Of a DNA stretch of 64,000 nt, positions 8,052 through 16,447 are shown in pieces. Within the stretch, counting starts at the first letter, position 1. Every line of letters begins with the position of its first letter. The stretch is from the NCBI GenBank assembly GCA_964584305.1, contig CAZOZL010000001.1:396150-460149 (forward strand), given 5' to 3'. This stretch comes from SB11 sp964584305. GTDB taxonomy: Bacteria > Bacteroidota > Bacteroidia > UBA8524. A program made the translations under genes and the position numbers. The notes under the pieces are model-generated. The model searched no databases. It saw nothing but the letters and a program-made list of their open reading frames with translations, and was not told the origin of the DNA.

Positions 8052-8612
8052 CTATTGCTTTCCAACCCAAGGTTTAATCCTTTTTCTTATTTCACTTTCA
8101 AGGTTAGTCATTAAGAATTGTACAGGAGCTTTACCTATTAGAGTATCTACTTCATAGGGAATAGGGTAATAATTATACGAAATTTCAGCAATATTTAATA
8201 ACTTTTTTCTGTGAGATAGTTTCAGTCCATAGGTAGTTTTTTTTGCCCCTTGATAGCAATGTTCGTTAATTCTATTTATTAGCTTCTCTGACTTCCCTAA
8301 ATAAAGAGGATGCCATTCCTCTACTTTATTAAATTTAAATCTATCTTTAATAAGCCTTGGTGTATGGGTAAGAGTTTCTTTATCACTATCCCATATTTCC
8401 TTTCGAAACTCCCCCTCACTAAAATGTTTATTAAGTTTTACTTGAAATAGATAAATACCAAAGTTTTCGCATATACCCTCAATAGCATTTTCACTAAAAT
8501 CAATTTGATTGTGTTTGCTTAGGAGTTTTTTTTCTGCTGCTTCTATAAGTTTTTTTTTGCTTTCCTTCCAAAGTGTATCTAACTCGTTAAGAAAATTTGC
8601 TTTGTAATCCAT
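8052..8612 (-). CDS. GIY-YIG-like nuclease-fold protein, divergent
   Basis: A 186-residue protein, not a recognised named gene. GIYLFQV at residues 52-58 and LYLGKSEKLINRINEH at 103-118 resemble the two halves of the GIY-YIG motif including the conserved Arg (R114), but the halves are separated by about 45 residues where canonical members have 10-11. The N-terminus is a Lys-rich helix (residues 10-35). It may be a GIY-YIG relative that cuts DNA, or a decayed fold without activity. It is convergent with the BadF-type kinase gene, 4 bp apart. Host function unknown. Confidence 0.6.
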   Translation of the reverse strand: MDYKANFLNELDTLWKESKKKLIEAAEKKLLSKHNQIDFSENAIEGICENFGIYLFQVKLNKHFSEGEFRKEIWDSDKETLTHTPRLIKDRFKFNKVEEWHPLYLGKSEKLINRINEHCYQGAKKTTYGLKLSHRKKLLNIAEISYNYYPIPYEVDTLIGKAPVQFLMTNLESEIRKRIKPWVGKQ

Positions 8613-8734
8613 TATGCTATATTATGAATACATTACCAATTTAGCAAGTGGATTGTGCGGCTGTTTCCCCTCCTAAGGTTAGCTGGTGCAGGGCATAGGA
8701 GAGGACTAAGGGGTGGTCAAGAATACCCAGTCTA

Positions 8735-8754
8735 TTCGGGCAGGCTCGCCCGAA
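8735..8754. repeat. short palindrome in intergenic repeat cluster
   Basis: TTCGGGC (8735-8741) and GCCCGAA (8748-8754) form a 7-bp GC-rich stem with a six-base loop. No T run follows, so it is more likely an interspersed repeat unit than a terminator. Confidence 0.6.
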
Positions 8755-8808
8755 CGGTACGGGCAAGTACTAAAGGGAGGTGTTGTTTTCACCAGAGCCA
8801 TTCGAAAA

Positions 8809-8839
8809 CCCGCAGATACTGAAACAAGTTCAGCATGAC
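8809..8839 (-). repeat. interspersed repeat unit (GTCATGCTGAAC type)
   Basis: On the minus strand it reads GTCATGCTGAACTTGTTTCA and continues GTATCTGCGGG. This unit is familiar as a scattered intergenic repeat in many Bacteroidota genomes. Copy number here cannot be counted beyond this one. Confidence 0.6.
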
Positions 8840-8888
8840 TACCTACCGCACTAAAAGCAAATAACCAAAAAGCAACCTTATTTACCCG

Positions 8889-8916
8889 CATGCCCTTCGA
8901 CAGGCTCAGGACAGGC
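8889..8916. repeat. interspersed repeat unit (CCTGAGCCTGTCGAAGG type)
   Basis: The plus strand reads ATGCCCTTCGACAGGCTCAG followed by GACAGGCA. This short element with a partly palindromic core is a familiar intergenic repeat of environmental Bacteroidota. One copy is visible. Confidence 0.6.
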
Positions 8917-8983
8917 AACGCACATAAATGCTAAAGGCTAAAAGCCAAGAGCTAAAAACACAGCCCTTGCAACGATTTTGAAA

Positions 8984-10474
8984 CTACTTTGGCATATATG
9001 CCATTAGTTCTTCCATATTTACTTGTAAGCCTTGGGCTATTGCCATGCCCAATTTTGGTTCGCATCTAAAAAAGTGGCACAGTTGGCGGTTTATAATAGC
9101 GTTGCGTTTTTCGCCGCTAATGCCGCTCATTGCTCCTACTATATTATTTACCAAGTCTTGTTTTTCGCTATTGTTTAGTATGTGGTTATAAAAATCTGCG
9201 GCTTGGCTATAATGATCGTCTTCGCCTGTGCCGTTTCTGTCGTACCAGTCGGCTATGTTACTGCCCAGCTGTTGTTGGGGTTCTTTATAGTTTTCATCCG
9301 TTATTATAGTGTCAAAACTATTGGGGGCGTAGTTGGGGTTACCGCTTCCGTTATCGCCTGTTTGCATTGCTCCATCACGCTGGTAGTTGTTTATTGCAAA
9401 AGGGCATTGGTTTACTGGCAAATGCTCGTAGTTTGCACCCAAGCGGTAGCGTTGTGCATCAGGATAAGATAATATACGCCCTTGCAACATCTTATCGGGC
9501 GAAAAGCCAATACCATCCACCAAGTGGGCAGGTGCAAAGGCAGCTTGTTCTACATCTCTGAAATAGTTGTCGGGTATTTTGTTTAATTCCATCACCCCTA
9601 CATCAATTAAAGGATATTCTTTGTGCGCCCATACTTTTGTTACATCAAATGGATTAAAGGGGCTGTTTTTGGCTTGCTCTTCAGTCATTATTTGTACTTT
9701 CAATGCCCATTTAGGGAAATTACCCTCGTCTATCGCTTCTACCAAATCACGCTGTGCGTAGTCCATATCTTTGGCTCGCATTTGGTCGGCTTCGGCTGCG
9801 CTCTGATTTTTTATGCCTTGTTGTGTTTTGAAATGAAATTTTACCCAAACCCTTTTGTTCTCCTCGTTTATAAATGAAAATGTATGGCTACCGTATCCGT
9901 TCATGTGTCGGTATCCGTAGGGAGTCCCTCTATTGCTAAACAAAAACATGACTTGGTGTAAACTTTCGGGGTTCAAACTCCAAAAATCCCACATCATAGT
10001 TGGGCTTTTAGTATTGGTGCGGGGGTCTCGCTTTTGGGTATGTATAAAATGGCTAAACTTTTTAGGGTCTTTTATGAAAAAAATCGGGGTGTTATTTCCC
10101 ACCAAATCCCAGTTACCGTCCTCAGTATAAAATTTTACGGCAAAACCCCTCGGGTCTCTCTCGCTATCAGCACTACCCTTTTCGCCGCCTACGGTAGAAA
10201 AACGAACAAACACTTTGGTTTGCTTTCCTATTTCATTAAACAGTTTTGCTTTGGTGTATTTGCTAATATCATTAGTAATGGTAAACGTACCGAAAGTACC
10301 GCTACCTTTGGCGTGAACCACCCGCTCGGGTATGCGCTCACGATTAAAATGTGCCATATCCTCGTGCAAAAAATAGTCTTGCAATAGCAATGGTCCTCTT
10401 GCTCCTACTGATTGTGAGTTTTCGTATTCGTGGTATGGTCTTCCACTGGCGGTAGTTAATTTCTTTTGTTTCAT
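8984..10474 (-). CDS. katA: monofunctional haem catalase
   Basis: A 496-residue clade-3-sized catalase that converts hydrogen peroxide to water and oxygen in the cytoplasm. Visible signatures: the distal-site FNRERIPERVVHAKGSGTFG with the catalytic His, VRFSTVGGEKGSADSERDPRGFAVKFYTEDGNWD, the NNTPIFFIKD loop, and the proximal haem region GRILSYPDAQRYRLGANYEHLPVN with the Tyr ligand. The gene is transcribed away from an OxyR-type regulator with about 90 bp between the two starts, the classic arrangement for peroxide-inducible catalase. The downstream region is repeat-rich and no clear terminator was seen. Confidence 0.97.
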   Translation of the reverse strand: MKQKKLTTASGRPYHEYENSQSVGARGPLLLQDYFLHEDMAHFNRERIPERVVHAKGSGTFGTFTITNDISKYTKAKLFNEIGKQTKVFVRFSTVGGEKGSADSERDPRGFAVKFYTEDGNWDLVGNNTPIFFIKDPKKFSHFIHTQKRDPRTNTKSPTMMWDFWSLNPESLHQVMFLFSNRGTPYGYRHMNGYGSHTFSFINEENKRVWVKFHFKTQQGIKNQSAAEADQMRAKDMDYAQRDLVEAIDEGNFPKWALKVQIMTEEQAKNSPFNPFDVTKVWAHKEYPLIDVGVMELNKIPDNYFRDVEQAAFAPAHLVDGIGFSPDKMLQGRILSYPDAQRYRLGANYEHLPVNQCPFAINNYQRDGAMQTGDNGSGNPNYAPNSFDTIITDENYKEPQQQLGSNIADWYDRNGTGEDDHYSQAADFYNHILNNSEKQDLVNNIVGAMSGISGEKRNAIINRQLCHFFRCEPKLGMAIAQGLQVNMEELMAYMPK

Positions 10475-10564
10475 TTCTTTTATCTTTTGTTAACACAAAG
10501 GTCTTAAGTTCTTAATCATCAATCAAACTGATATTATCTATATTTGCATAGATTTTGTTTATAT
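10475..10564. promoter_or_regulatory. divergent katA / oxyR promoter region
   Basis: 90 bp hold both promoters. On the plus strand TATATTTG at 10539-10546 matches the TAnnTTTG element and would serve oxyR; it overlaps the alternative upstream oxyR start at 10544 and so supports ATG 10565. The region is expected to contain the OxyR operator; AT-rich, partly symmetric stretches around 10510-10545 are candidates, but no exact operator could be fixed. Confidence 0.6.
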
Positions 10565-11485
10565 ATGAACTTTCAGCAATTAAACTACATAATAGCCGTT
10601 GATATGCACAGGCACTTTGCTACTGCGGCAGCGCATTGTTTTGTTACCCAGCCCACCTTAAGCATGATGATACAAAAGCTGGAGGATGAATTGGGTTTAA
10701 AGATATTTGACCGTAGTAAACACCCCGTTATTCCCACCCACGAAGGGCAAGAAATTATTAAACAAGCCAAAACGATTTTAGCCCAAGCAAAGCAGCTAAA
10801 AAGTTTTGTCACAGAAAAAACGGAGGCAGTGAGCGGCGAAATAAAATTAGTGGTTATTCCTACTCTTGCGCCCTATGTATTGCCTTATTTTTTAGGAAAA
10901 GTTGCCCAACAACACCCCTCGCTATTGCTTATTATTCGTGAGGCAAATACTGCCCAAATTATTGAGATGATAAAAACAGGACAGGCAGATATTGGGCTAC
11001 TTTCTACCCCGCTAAACGAAAACCAGATAAAGGAATACCCTTTGTTTTACGAAGAACTATTAGCCTATACCGATATTGCTAAACAAAAGGGGAGACTTGC
11101 ACCTGCCGACCTTGACCCTACTAAACTGTGGTTGCTTGAAGAAGGGCATTGTTTCCGCTCGCAAATACTTAACTATTGCGAATTGCGAAAAACAGCGAAA
11201 AATAAACCCCGATTAATATACGAAGCGGGCAGCATACAAACCCTTATTAACATGGTAGATGGGCAAGGCGGTACTACAATAATACCGCAATTGGCAGCCA
11301 AAGGTTTATCTCCCCAGCAAAAAAATAAACTAAAAAAATTTTCATTACCAGCACCTGTAAGAGAGGTGAGCCTAATTACTCACAGGCATTTTGCCCGCAC
11401 AGGCATTGTGAATGCACTAAAAAATATCATCATACAAAACACCCCTATAACTACCGCAAAACAAAGGATTGTGTTGGATATATAG
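10565..11485 (+). CDS. oxyR: LysR-type peroxide-sensing regulator OxyR
   Basis: 306 residues from ATG 10565, chosen because MNFQQLNYIIAVD matches the LysR family start. The winged helix-turn-helix occupies residues 1-60 (FATAAAHCFVTQPTLSMMIQKLEDELG). The effector domain contains LLEEGHCFRSQILNYC, with Cys196 and Cys205 eight residues apart, the same arrangement and context as the redox pair C199/C208 of Escherichia coli OxyR. Peroxide should drive a disulfide here and activate transcription. The divergent katA is the obvious target. Other genes of the window with thiol functions could also be targets, but no operators were recognised. Confidence 0.93.
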   Translation: MNFQQLNYIIAVDMHRHFATAAAHCFVTQPTLSMMIQKLEDELGLKIFDRSKHPVIPTHEGQEIIKQAKTILAQAKQLKSFVTEKTEAVSGEIKLVVIPTLAPYVLPYFLGKVAQQHPSLLLIIREANTAQIIEMIKTGQADIGLLSTPLNENQIKEYPLFYEELLAYTDIAKQKGRLAPADLDPTKLWLLEEGHCFRSQILNYCELRKTAKNKPRLIYEAGSIQTLINMVDGQGGTTIIPQLAAKGLSPQQKNKLKKFSLPAPVREVSLITHRHFARTGIVNALKNIIIQNTPITTAKQRIVLDI

Positions 11486-11589
11486 AGTTATCCAACTGTT
11501 TTATAGTAATTGTTCATAAATAACAATTGACTATATTGCAAAGCACATCTAATTTTGGCTTTTTAATATAACACAATATAGAGCAAGGT

Positions 11590-12711
11590 ATGAAGTTTAT
11601 TGTTTCCAAAACCGCATTGTTGGAGCACTTACAAATAGTGGGTGGTGTAGTAGTTTCAAAAGCTGTTATTCCCATTTTAGAGAATTTTTTGTTTGACATA
11701 AAAGAGGGTAACCTAACCATAAGTGCTACTGACTTGGAAACTAGTATGACTACTATGCTAAAGGTAGAAGCGCAAGAAGAGGGGCAGGTAGCTGTTCCTT
11801 CTAAATTAGTTTTAGATATTCTTCGCTCATTGCCAGACCAGCCTCTTACCTTTACTATTGATGAGAAAACGCACGCCATAGAGATTAGTTCAGGAAACGG
11901 GCGTTTTAAATTAGCAGGGCAACCCAGCGAAGATTTCCCCAAAATTCCCGAAGTAGAAAGTGATAAATCTTTCTCGATAAAAAGCGAAGTATTGCTTAAA
12001 GCCATTACCAACACTGTTTTTGCAACAGGTAATGACGAGTTGCGCCTTAACCTTACTGGTATTTATGTTGAGTTGAAAAGCGACTCAATTTCTTTTGTAG
12101 CTACTGATGCCAATAGGCTTGTGCGCTACAAATGTACTGATGTAACTCCAGGGGTGGAGCAAAATTTTATACTTCCCAAAAAAGCATCGAACTTATTAAA
12201 ATCATCGCTGCGTGATGATGATACTGCCGTTCAGGTTGATTTTAACAATGCTAACGCGTTTTTTAGTTTTGGCGATATAAACTTAGTATGCCGTTTAATA
12301 GACGAGCGTTACCCTGACTATAATGCAGTAATACCCAAAGACAACCCAAATGATTTGGTAATAGACCGAATGGAGTTTTTAAGCTCGGTGAAACGTATTT
12401 CTATTGTGGCGAATAAAACTACCCACCAAATACGCTTGAAACTGGCAGGAAGCAATATTCTTATTTCTGCCGAAGATTTTGACCAAAGCAACGAAGGACA
12501 TGAACGCCTAAACTGTGAATATACAGGCGAGGATATGGAAATAGGCTTTAATAGCAAATACCTTATGGATATGCTAACCAATATGGGTACGGATAAGGTA
12601 CATTTTGAAATGAGTACCCCCAACCGTGCAGGTGTTTTATTACCTTTTGAAAACGAGGAAAACGAAGATATGCTGATGCTGGTAATGCCAATGATGCTAA
12701 ATAACTACTAA
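11590..12711 (+). CDS. dnaN: DNA polymerase III beta subunit (sliding clamp)
   Basis: A 373-residue protein with the three-domain clamp organisation. Recognisable segments: MKFIVSKTALLEHLQ at the start, ILENFLFDIKEGNLTISATDLE, FATGNDELRLNLTGIYVEL, VATDANRLVRY, and the C-terminal LMLVMPMMLN that closes the fold. The ring dimer holds the replicative polymerase on DNA and recruits repair proteins. Unlike in many bacteria, dnaA, recF and gyrB are not next to it, which is common in Bacteroidota. A strong bidirectional terminator follows. Confidence 0.97.
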   Translation: MKFIVSKTALLEHLQIVGGVVVSKAVIPILENFLFDIKEGNLTISATDLETSMTTMLKVEAQEEGQVAVPSKLVLDILRSLPDQPLTFTIDEKTHAIEISSGNGRFKLAGQPSEDFPKIPEVESDKSFSIKSEVLLKAITNTVFATGNDELRLNLTGIYVELKSDSISFVATDANRLVRYKCTDVTPGVEQNFILPKKASNLLKSSLRDDDTAVQVDFNNANAFFSFGDINLVCRLIDERYPDYNAVIPKDNPNDLVIDRMEFLSSVKRISIVANKTTHQIRLKLAGSNILISAEDFDQSNEGHERLNCEYTGEDMEIGFNSKYLMDMLTNMGTDKVHFEMSTPNRAGVLLPFENEENEDMLMLVMPMMLNNY

Positions 12712-12735
12712 AAAAAATTAAGTTTTACTTTAACC

Positions 12736-12778
12736 AAAAAAAATCCTCGATAGAAAATTCTATCGGGGATTTTTTTTG
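12736..12778. terminator. bidirectional rho-independent terminator
   Basis: Stem AATCCTCGATAGA (12742-12754) pairs with TCTATCGGGGATT (12759-12771), 13 bp with one G-T pair, and is flanked by an A run on the left and a T run on the right. It separates the convergent dnaN and PI-PLC-like genes. Confidence 0.92.
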
Positions 12779-12789
12779 ATTTCTTGTTT

Positions 12790-14202
12790 CTATAAAAACA
12801 GCTTATTAATATATATAGCTGAGTTTACGGGATGGTGGTGCGAAACTTTATCGATATACAAAATATTAGGAATGGAACTAATAAAGTATTTCTGTTTATT
12901 ATAAGCCAAATTTGCTAATAAAACAGGGTTGGCAGAATCTGCCATATCCAGCACACAATCACGTATATAGTCCCCGTCAGCATCTAATGCTGCATTAGCA
13001 ATAACACCGCCCGTAGTTGATGTGAGCGTATAAGAATATAAAAACATAGACCCATTACTTCTCACAAATTCAATCCACTTTCCCAATTGGTTGCTAATCA
13101 TATCATTGTAATCATGGTCGTTAGCATACTGGTCGTATAAGCGGTAGTTAGCCGAAGAATTATTATCGCCAAAAGAAAAAATACCATTTGCTGGGTTTAT
13201 AACAGCATTCATTTGGCTGCTTGTAAACGTATTTCCATCATCAGGAGTGTCGGTAGCAGTAAATAGGCAAATAACCCGCTTGCCCGAGTTTATAATGTCT
13301 TGTAGTTTCACATTGCCTAAATTAACAGAGCTATTTGTATTGGTGTACATATAGTCTCCTATAGCAGTATTTATAAGTGATATAAGCGATGTGAGTAATG
13401 CGTTGGTAAAGCCTGACCCATCTTGACTAATAAAGTGCGAAAACTTTAATACTACTATCTCCCCTCCGTTGGTGTCATTGTTCATGAAATTTGCTATGGC
13501 ACTTAGCACATTGCTTAAACTTTCACCCGTAGATCCTTCCTCTCCAAGTGCGGGCCAGTCAGAAAAATGCCCCATATATATGGTTTGCTTATCACTACTC
13601 CATATTGCAGGGCGCAAATCAAAATAGCGTACTCCATATTTAAGCTGGTCTCCAATATTATGCGATTGTGTTTGTGTATTACACTCGTTTGATAGGCTGG
13701 TACTTTTGTGCAGCATAGACATCCCTGCATCGTGCGCCCCAGCTAAACAAATTTGGCTTAGTGTTTTCTGAAAAAAACTAGAGTTGGCCGTATTAAATTG
13801 GTGCATCCAATCACTATACCCTGCATCCCTATTAATAACAATAGTTATATAGGCTTGCGCTCCGTTGCCAATATTGTTTACATCTACCTGAAGAGAGATA
13901 GTAGAATTATCTGTATCGTAAGAATAACTATTATACTCTTCTTTAATAGTTACCGTAGTGGTATCATCAATAGTTATATCAAAATGTGATTCGTCTAACA
14001 AGCATGAGCCACTTGCTTGTGCCTCAATATATTGCATCCCATCTGATGGCATTGCCTCAAAAGTTGAAAGAGTTTGATTATCCCAAAGCGAAGGGTTTGA
14101 ATCGTACTCCCCATTATCGTACATACAATGGCGGTTATGAATATTTATTGAGTGGCTGCTACTATCGTTATTTACGATGAGCATATAAGCTCCTTTTCCC
14201 AT
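12790..14202 (-). CDS. phosphatidylinositol-specific phospholipase C-like protein
   Basis: A 470-residue protein. The C-terminal two thirds (about 130-450) look like a bacterial PI-PLC X-type catalytic barrel: CLAGAHDAGMS with the likely general-acid/base His157, HNIGDQLKYGVRYFDLRPA, and IYMGHFS with His212. Enzymes of this fold cleave phosphatidylinositol or GPI anchors, or related glycerophosphodiesters. The N-terminal 125 residues form a separate beta-rich, Asn/Ser-rich region that may be a lipid- or lectin-like binding domain (uncertain). No signal peptide is visible at ATG 14202 nor at the internal Met7 (MLIVNND), and there is no sorting domain, so its route out of the cell, if any, is unclear. 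It stands alone. Confidence 0.75.
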   Translation of the reverse strand: MGKGAYMLIVNNDSSSHSINIHNRHCMYDNGEYDSNPSLWDNQTLSTFEAMPSDGMQYIEAQASGSCLLDESHFDITIDDTTTVTIKEEYNSYSYDTDNSTISLQVDVNNIGNGAQAYITIVINRDAGYSDWMHQFNTANSSFFQKTLSQICLAGAHDAGMSMLHKSTSLSNECNTQTQSHNIGDQLKYGVRYFDLRPAIWSSDKQTIYMGHFSDWPALGEEGSTGESLSNVLSAIANFMNNDTNGGEIVVLKFSHFISQDGSGFTNALLTSLISLINTAIGDYMYTNTNSSVNLGNVKLQDIINSGKRVICLFTATDTPDDGNTFTSSQMNAVINPANGIFSFGDNNSSANYRLYDQYANDHDYNDMISNQLGKWIEFVRSNGSMFLYSYTLTSTTGGVIANAALDADGDYIRDCVLDMADSANPVLLANLAYNKQKYFISSIPNILYIDKVSHHHPVNSAIYINKLFL

Positions 14203-14341
14203 AATAATGTATTTTTTAGTTAATTAAATTATAATTTACCCTCAATAATACATAAAAAAAATAATAAATAAACCGGTAGGGTATTAATAATATAATTTTG
14301 AATATTAGGATAACCTGTGTATAACATTAACACAATGCTTT

Positions 14342-14349
14342 TAACTTTG
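14342..14349 (+). promoter_or_regulatory. promoter -7 element of the rdgB operon
   Basis: TAACTTTG at 14342-14349 matches TAnnTTTG, 14 bp before the ATG at 14364. The upstream TTG element is not clear. Confidence 0.5.
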
Positions 14350-14363
14350 CATAAAAAAAATTT

Positions 14364-14837
14364 ATGCTAAAAATAGAGGGTGCTGCATTACAACAGTTTT
14401 TTAATGGACATACATTATATACACCCAAACCAGCACCTCCAGAAAACGAAGTCCTGTATAGTTACGAGGGCGAGAACAATAAATATATAGTAATGCTTTT
14501 TAGCCATACGGGCAACGGTGCTATGCCCCAAGCCCAGAAACCATTTTTAGAAAAAATACTAAACGCTACCAAACTTAGCTTTAATGATGTTGCTTTGGTA
14601 AACCTAAACAACTACCCTGATGCTACCCTTGCCCAATTAAAAGATTTTTTTGCAGCATCATCAATATTTCTTTGGGGAATAAGCCCCACAGTATTTAATA
14701 TACAGGCAAGTTTATACGAACCCAAAATACACGATAAACTAAAAATAATTTGTGTGGATGCCATTGACGCTATTGACAATGATACCAGCCTTAAAGCCAA
14801 ACTTTGGAGTATATTAAAAACACATTTTCTTAAATAA
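14364..14837 (+). CDS. conserved hypothetical protein
   Basis: A 157-residue soluble protein without signal peptide or membrane segment. The sequence alternates predicted strands and helices (IVMLFSHTGN, ALVNLNNYPDATLAQLKDFF, IFLWGISPTVF, KIICVDAIDAI), suggesting a small alpha/beta fold. I do not recognise the family with certainty. The layout is reminiscent of small replication-associated proteins found in Bacteroidota, but that is only an impression. Its stop overlaps the ATG of rdgB by one base, and it seems to be the first gene of the operon that runs to the pseudouridine synthase gene at 18356, so it is probably expressed and translationally coupled. Confidence 0.75.
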   Translation: MLKIEGAALQQFFNGHTLYTPKPAPPENEVLYSYEGENNKYIVMLFSHTGNGAMPQAQKPFLEKILNATKLSFNDVALVNLNNYPDATLAQLKDFFAASSIFLWGISPTVFNIQASLYEPKIHDKLKIICVDAIDAIDNDTSLKAKLWSILKTHFLK

Positions 14838-15415
14838 TGCAGATAATATTTGCTACACAAAACCCAAACAAAGCCAAAGAGATTGAGGCGAAATTGGGTA
14901 ATGCTTTCACCATTATAGATTTAGAAAGTATAAACATAACCGAAGAAATACCCGAAACGGCAAATACCCTTGAGGGGAACGCTCTGCAAAAAGCACGCTA
15001 TGTATATCAAAAAACGGGACGCAATTGCTTTGCAGATGATACGGGCTTGGAAGTAGAAATACTAAATGGCGAGCCGGGTGTTTTAAGTGCCCGCTATGCA
15101 GGTTTACAAAAAGATGCAAACAACAATATGGATTTGCTTTTGCAAAACCTTGAAGGTAAAACCAACAGAAAAGCAAGGTTTATAACCGTTATAGCCTTAA
15201 TTATTAATAACAAAGAACAGCTTTTTGAGGGTATTGCCAATGGCACTATTACCGCCACAAAGCAAGGCGAAGAAGGTTTTGGATACGACCCTATTTTTAT
15301 ACCCGATGGTTTTGACCGTACTTTTGCCCAAATGACTTTTGACGAAAAAAACCAACTTAGTCATCGTGCAAAAGCATTTGATAAGATGAAGACGTTTTTA
15401 AATGATAATGCGTAA
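14837..15415 (+). CDS. rdgB: XTP/dITP diphosphatase (HAM1/RdgB)
   Basis: A 192-residue Ham1-family pyrophosphatase that removes dITP, dXTP and their ribo-forms from the nucleotide pool before they enter DNA or RNA. Visible signatures: FATQNPNKAKEIE at the N-terminus, FADDTGLEVEILNGEPGVLSARYAG with the metal-binding acidic residues, GEEGFGYDPIFIPDG and the C-terminal LSHRAKAFDKM. Length and motif order are normal. The start overlaps the preceding stop, and the next gene follows 3 bp after its own stop. Confidence 0.95.
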   Translation: MQIIFATQNPNKAKEIEAKLGNAFTIIDLESINITEEIPETANTLEGNALQKARYVYQKTGRNCFADDTGLEVEILNGEPGVLSARYAGLQKDANNNMDLLLQNLEGKTNRKARFITVIALIINNKEQLFEGIANGTITATKQGEEGFGYDPIFIPDGFDRTFAQMTFDEKNQLSHRAKAFDKMKTFLNDNA

Positions 15416-15418
15416 AAA

Positions 15419-16447
15419 TTGAACCTACTTGCCAAATACTATTCAATTCTTGGATTAGCAGAAAATGCAAGTATAAAAGCTATAAAAAAGGCATACCGTA
15501 GCAAAGCAAAACAAGTACACCCCGACCGTAATCCATCGCCCAACGCCGAAGCTGAATTTATTGAACTTAACGAGGCTTATCAATACGTAAGCACACTAAA
15601 AAAAGGAGGGTATAAAACCAAAAAGAATACCCAAGTTCAAGATTTTGAAAAATGGTGGTATGCTGAAGAAACCAAACGAAAAGCCAAAGCAAGGCAACAA
15701 GCCCAAATGAGGTATGAGGAGTATATAAACTCCGACGATTTTATGATGAACAATGCCCTTGAGGTTATCTCTCATTATTTCTTAGTACTATTTGTATTAG
15801 CCCTTTCCATTACTCTTTTTATTTTATTTTTTAGTATAGGTAATTTATTTACTGGTATTGTGCTAAGTAGTATAATTTTTGCCATAGTTTCACCCCTTCT
15901 TTATCACCTTTCAAAGTCTTTTTTAACGCATAAATATTCACTGCTATCATTACTCTCCTCTCTTAAAACAATAGTTACTTCCAGTTGGTTTTTAATAGCA
16001 CTTGCATTAATTTTTAATATCTATATTTTTACCACTATCACCATTCAAACTTTTATAGGCAGCAAAGGGATAATACTATTATTTGTTGCCGTCCCCATGT
16101 TTATCTATGCCGTTATTTCCATTTTATTAAAAAAACATAAGTACTATATCCATAAGCGCACCATTAGTACAGTTTTAGTGCCCTTATTTTTCAATAGTAT
16201 TTTTATAATTAATTATTTAGGAGCTTCGCAGCCAAGGCAAGAAACCTACTCGTATGAAATAGATTTCGCTAAAAGTACTATAAATTTCGAGCATGATAAA
16301 TATAAAAAGTATTGGGGAATTCGGTTTTTCTTTTTTACAGAAGAGGTAAAAACACATAACAAAATTATTTACACAATAGAAGAAGGTGCTTTAGGATTGA
16401 GAGTAGTAAGCGATTATAAATTATTTTTAGATTTAAGTTATTTATGA
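15419..16447 (+). CDS. J-domain membrane protein
   Basis: 342 residues starting at TTG 15419, three bases after the rdgB stop. Residues 5-60 are a J domain (YYSILGLAENASIKAIKKAY, HPDRNPSPNAEAEFIELNEAY) with the intact HPD motif needed to stimulate DnaK ATPase. A charged helix follows, and then four to five hydrophobic segments between about residues 115 and 285, so the J domain probably sits at the cytoplasmic face of the inner membrane. The C-terminal 60 residues are soluble. There is no G/F region or zinc domain, so this is a type III DnaJ. Its client is unknown. Its TGA overlaps the start of the asparaginase gene (ATGA). Confidence 0.85.
   Translation: MNLLAKYYSILGLAENASIKAIKKAYRSKAKQVHPDRNPSPNAEAEFIELNEAYQYVSTLKKGGYKTKKNTQVQDFEKWWYAEETKRKAKARQQAQMRYEEYINSDDFMMNNALEVISHYFLVLFVLALSITLFILFFSIGNLFTGIVLSSIIFAIVSPLLYHLSKSFLTHKYSLLSLLSSLKTIVTSSWFLIALALIFNIYIFTTITIQTFIGSKGIILLFVAVPMFIYAVISILLKKHKYYIHKRTISTVLVPLFFNSIFIINYLGASQPRQETYSYEIDFAKSTINFEHDKYKKYWGIRFFFFTEEVKTHNKIIYTIEEGALGLRVVSDYKLFLDLSYL

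Larger units (their letters stand above)
8613..8983. other. intergenic region made of interspersed repeats
   Basis: 371 bp between two minus-strand genes. It holds at least three repeat-like units (8735-8754, 8809-8839, 8889-8916) and a piece, AAGGGGTGGTC near 8708, that recurs near 24656. The apparent small frame here has no support as a gene. The end (8936-8960) is a run of short AAAGC/GCTAAAA motifs. Confidence 0.6.

Noticed and set aside
8706..8918. A 70-codon frame in the repeat-rich spacer
   Set aside because: It is formed by the interspersed repeats themselves and has no protein-like features.
9182..10387. Several plus-strand open frames opposite katA
   Set aside because: They lie wholly within the well-supported catalase gene, have odd composition, and show no family motif.
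11506..11527. Inverted repeat AATTGTT/AACAATT between oxyR and dnaN
   Set aside because: Seven AT-only pairs without a T run; it may be chance in an AT-rich spacer.
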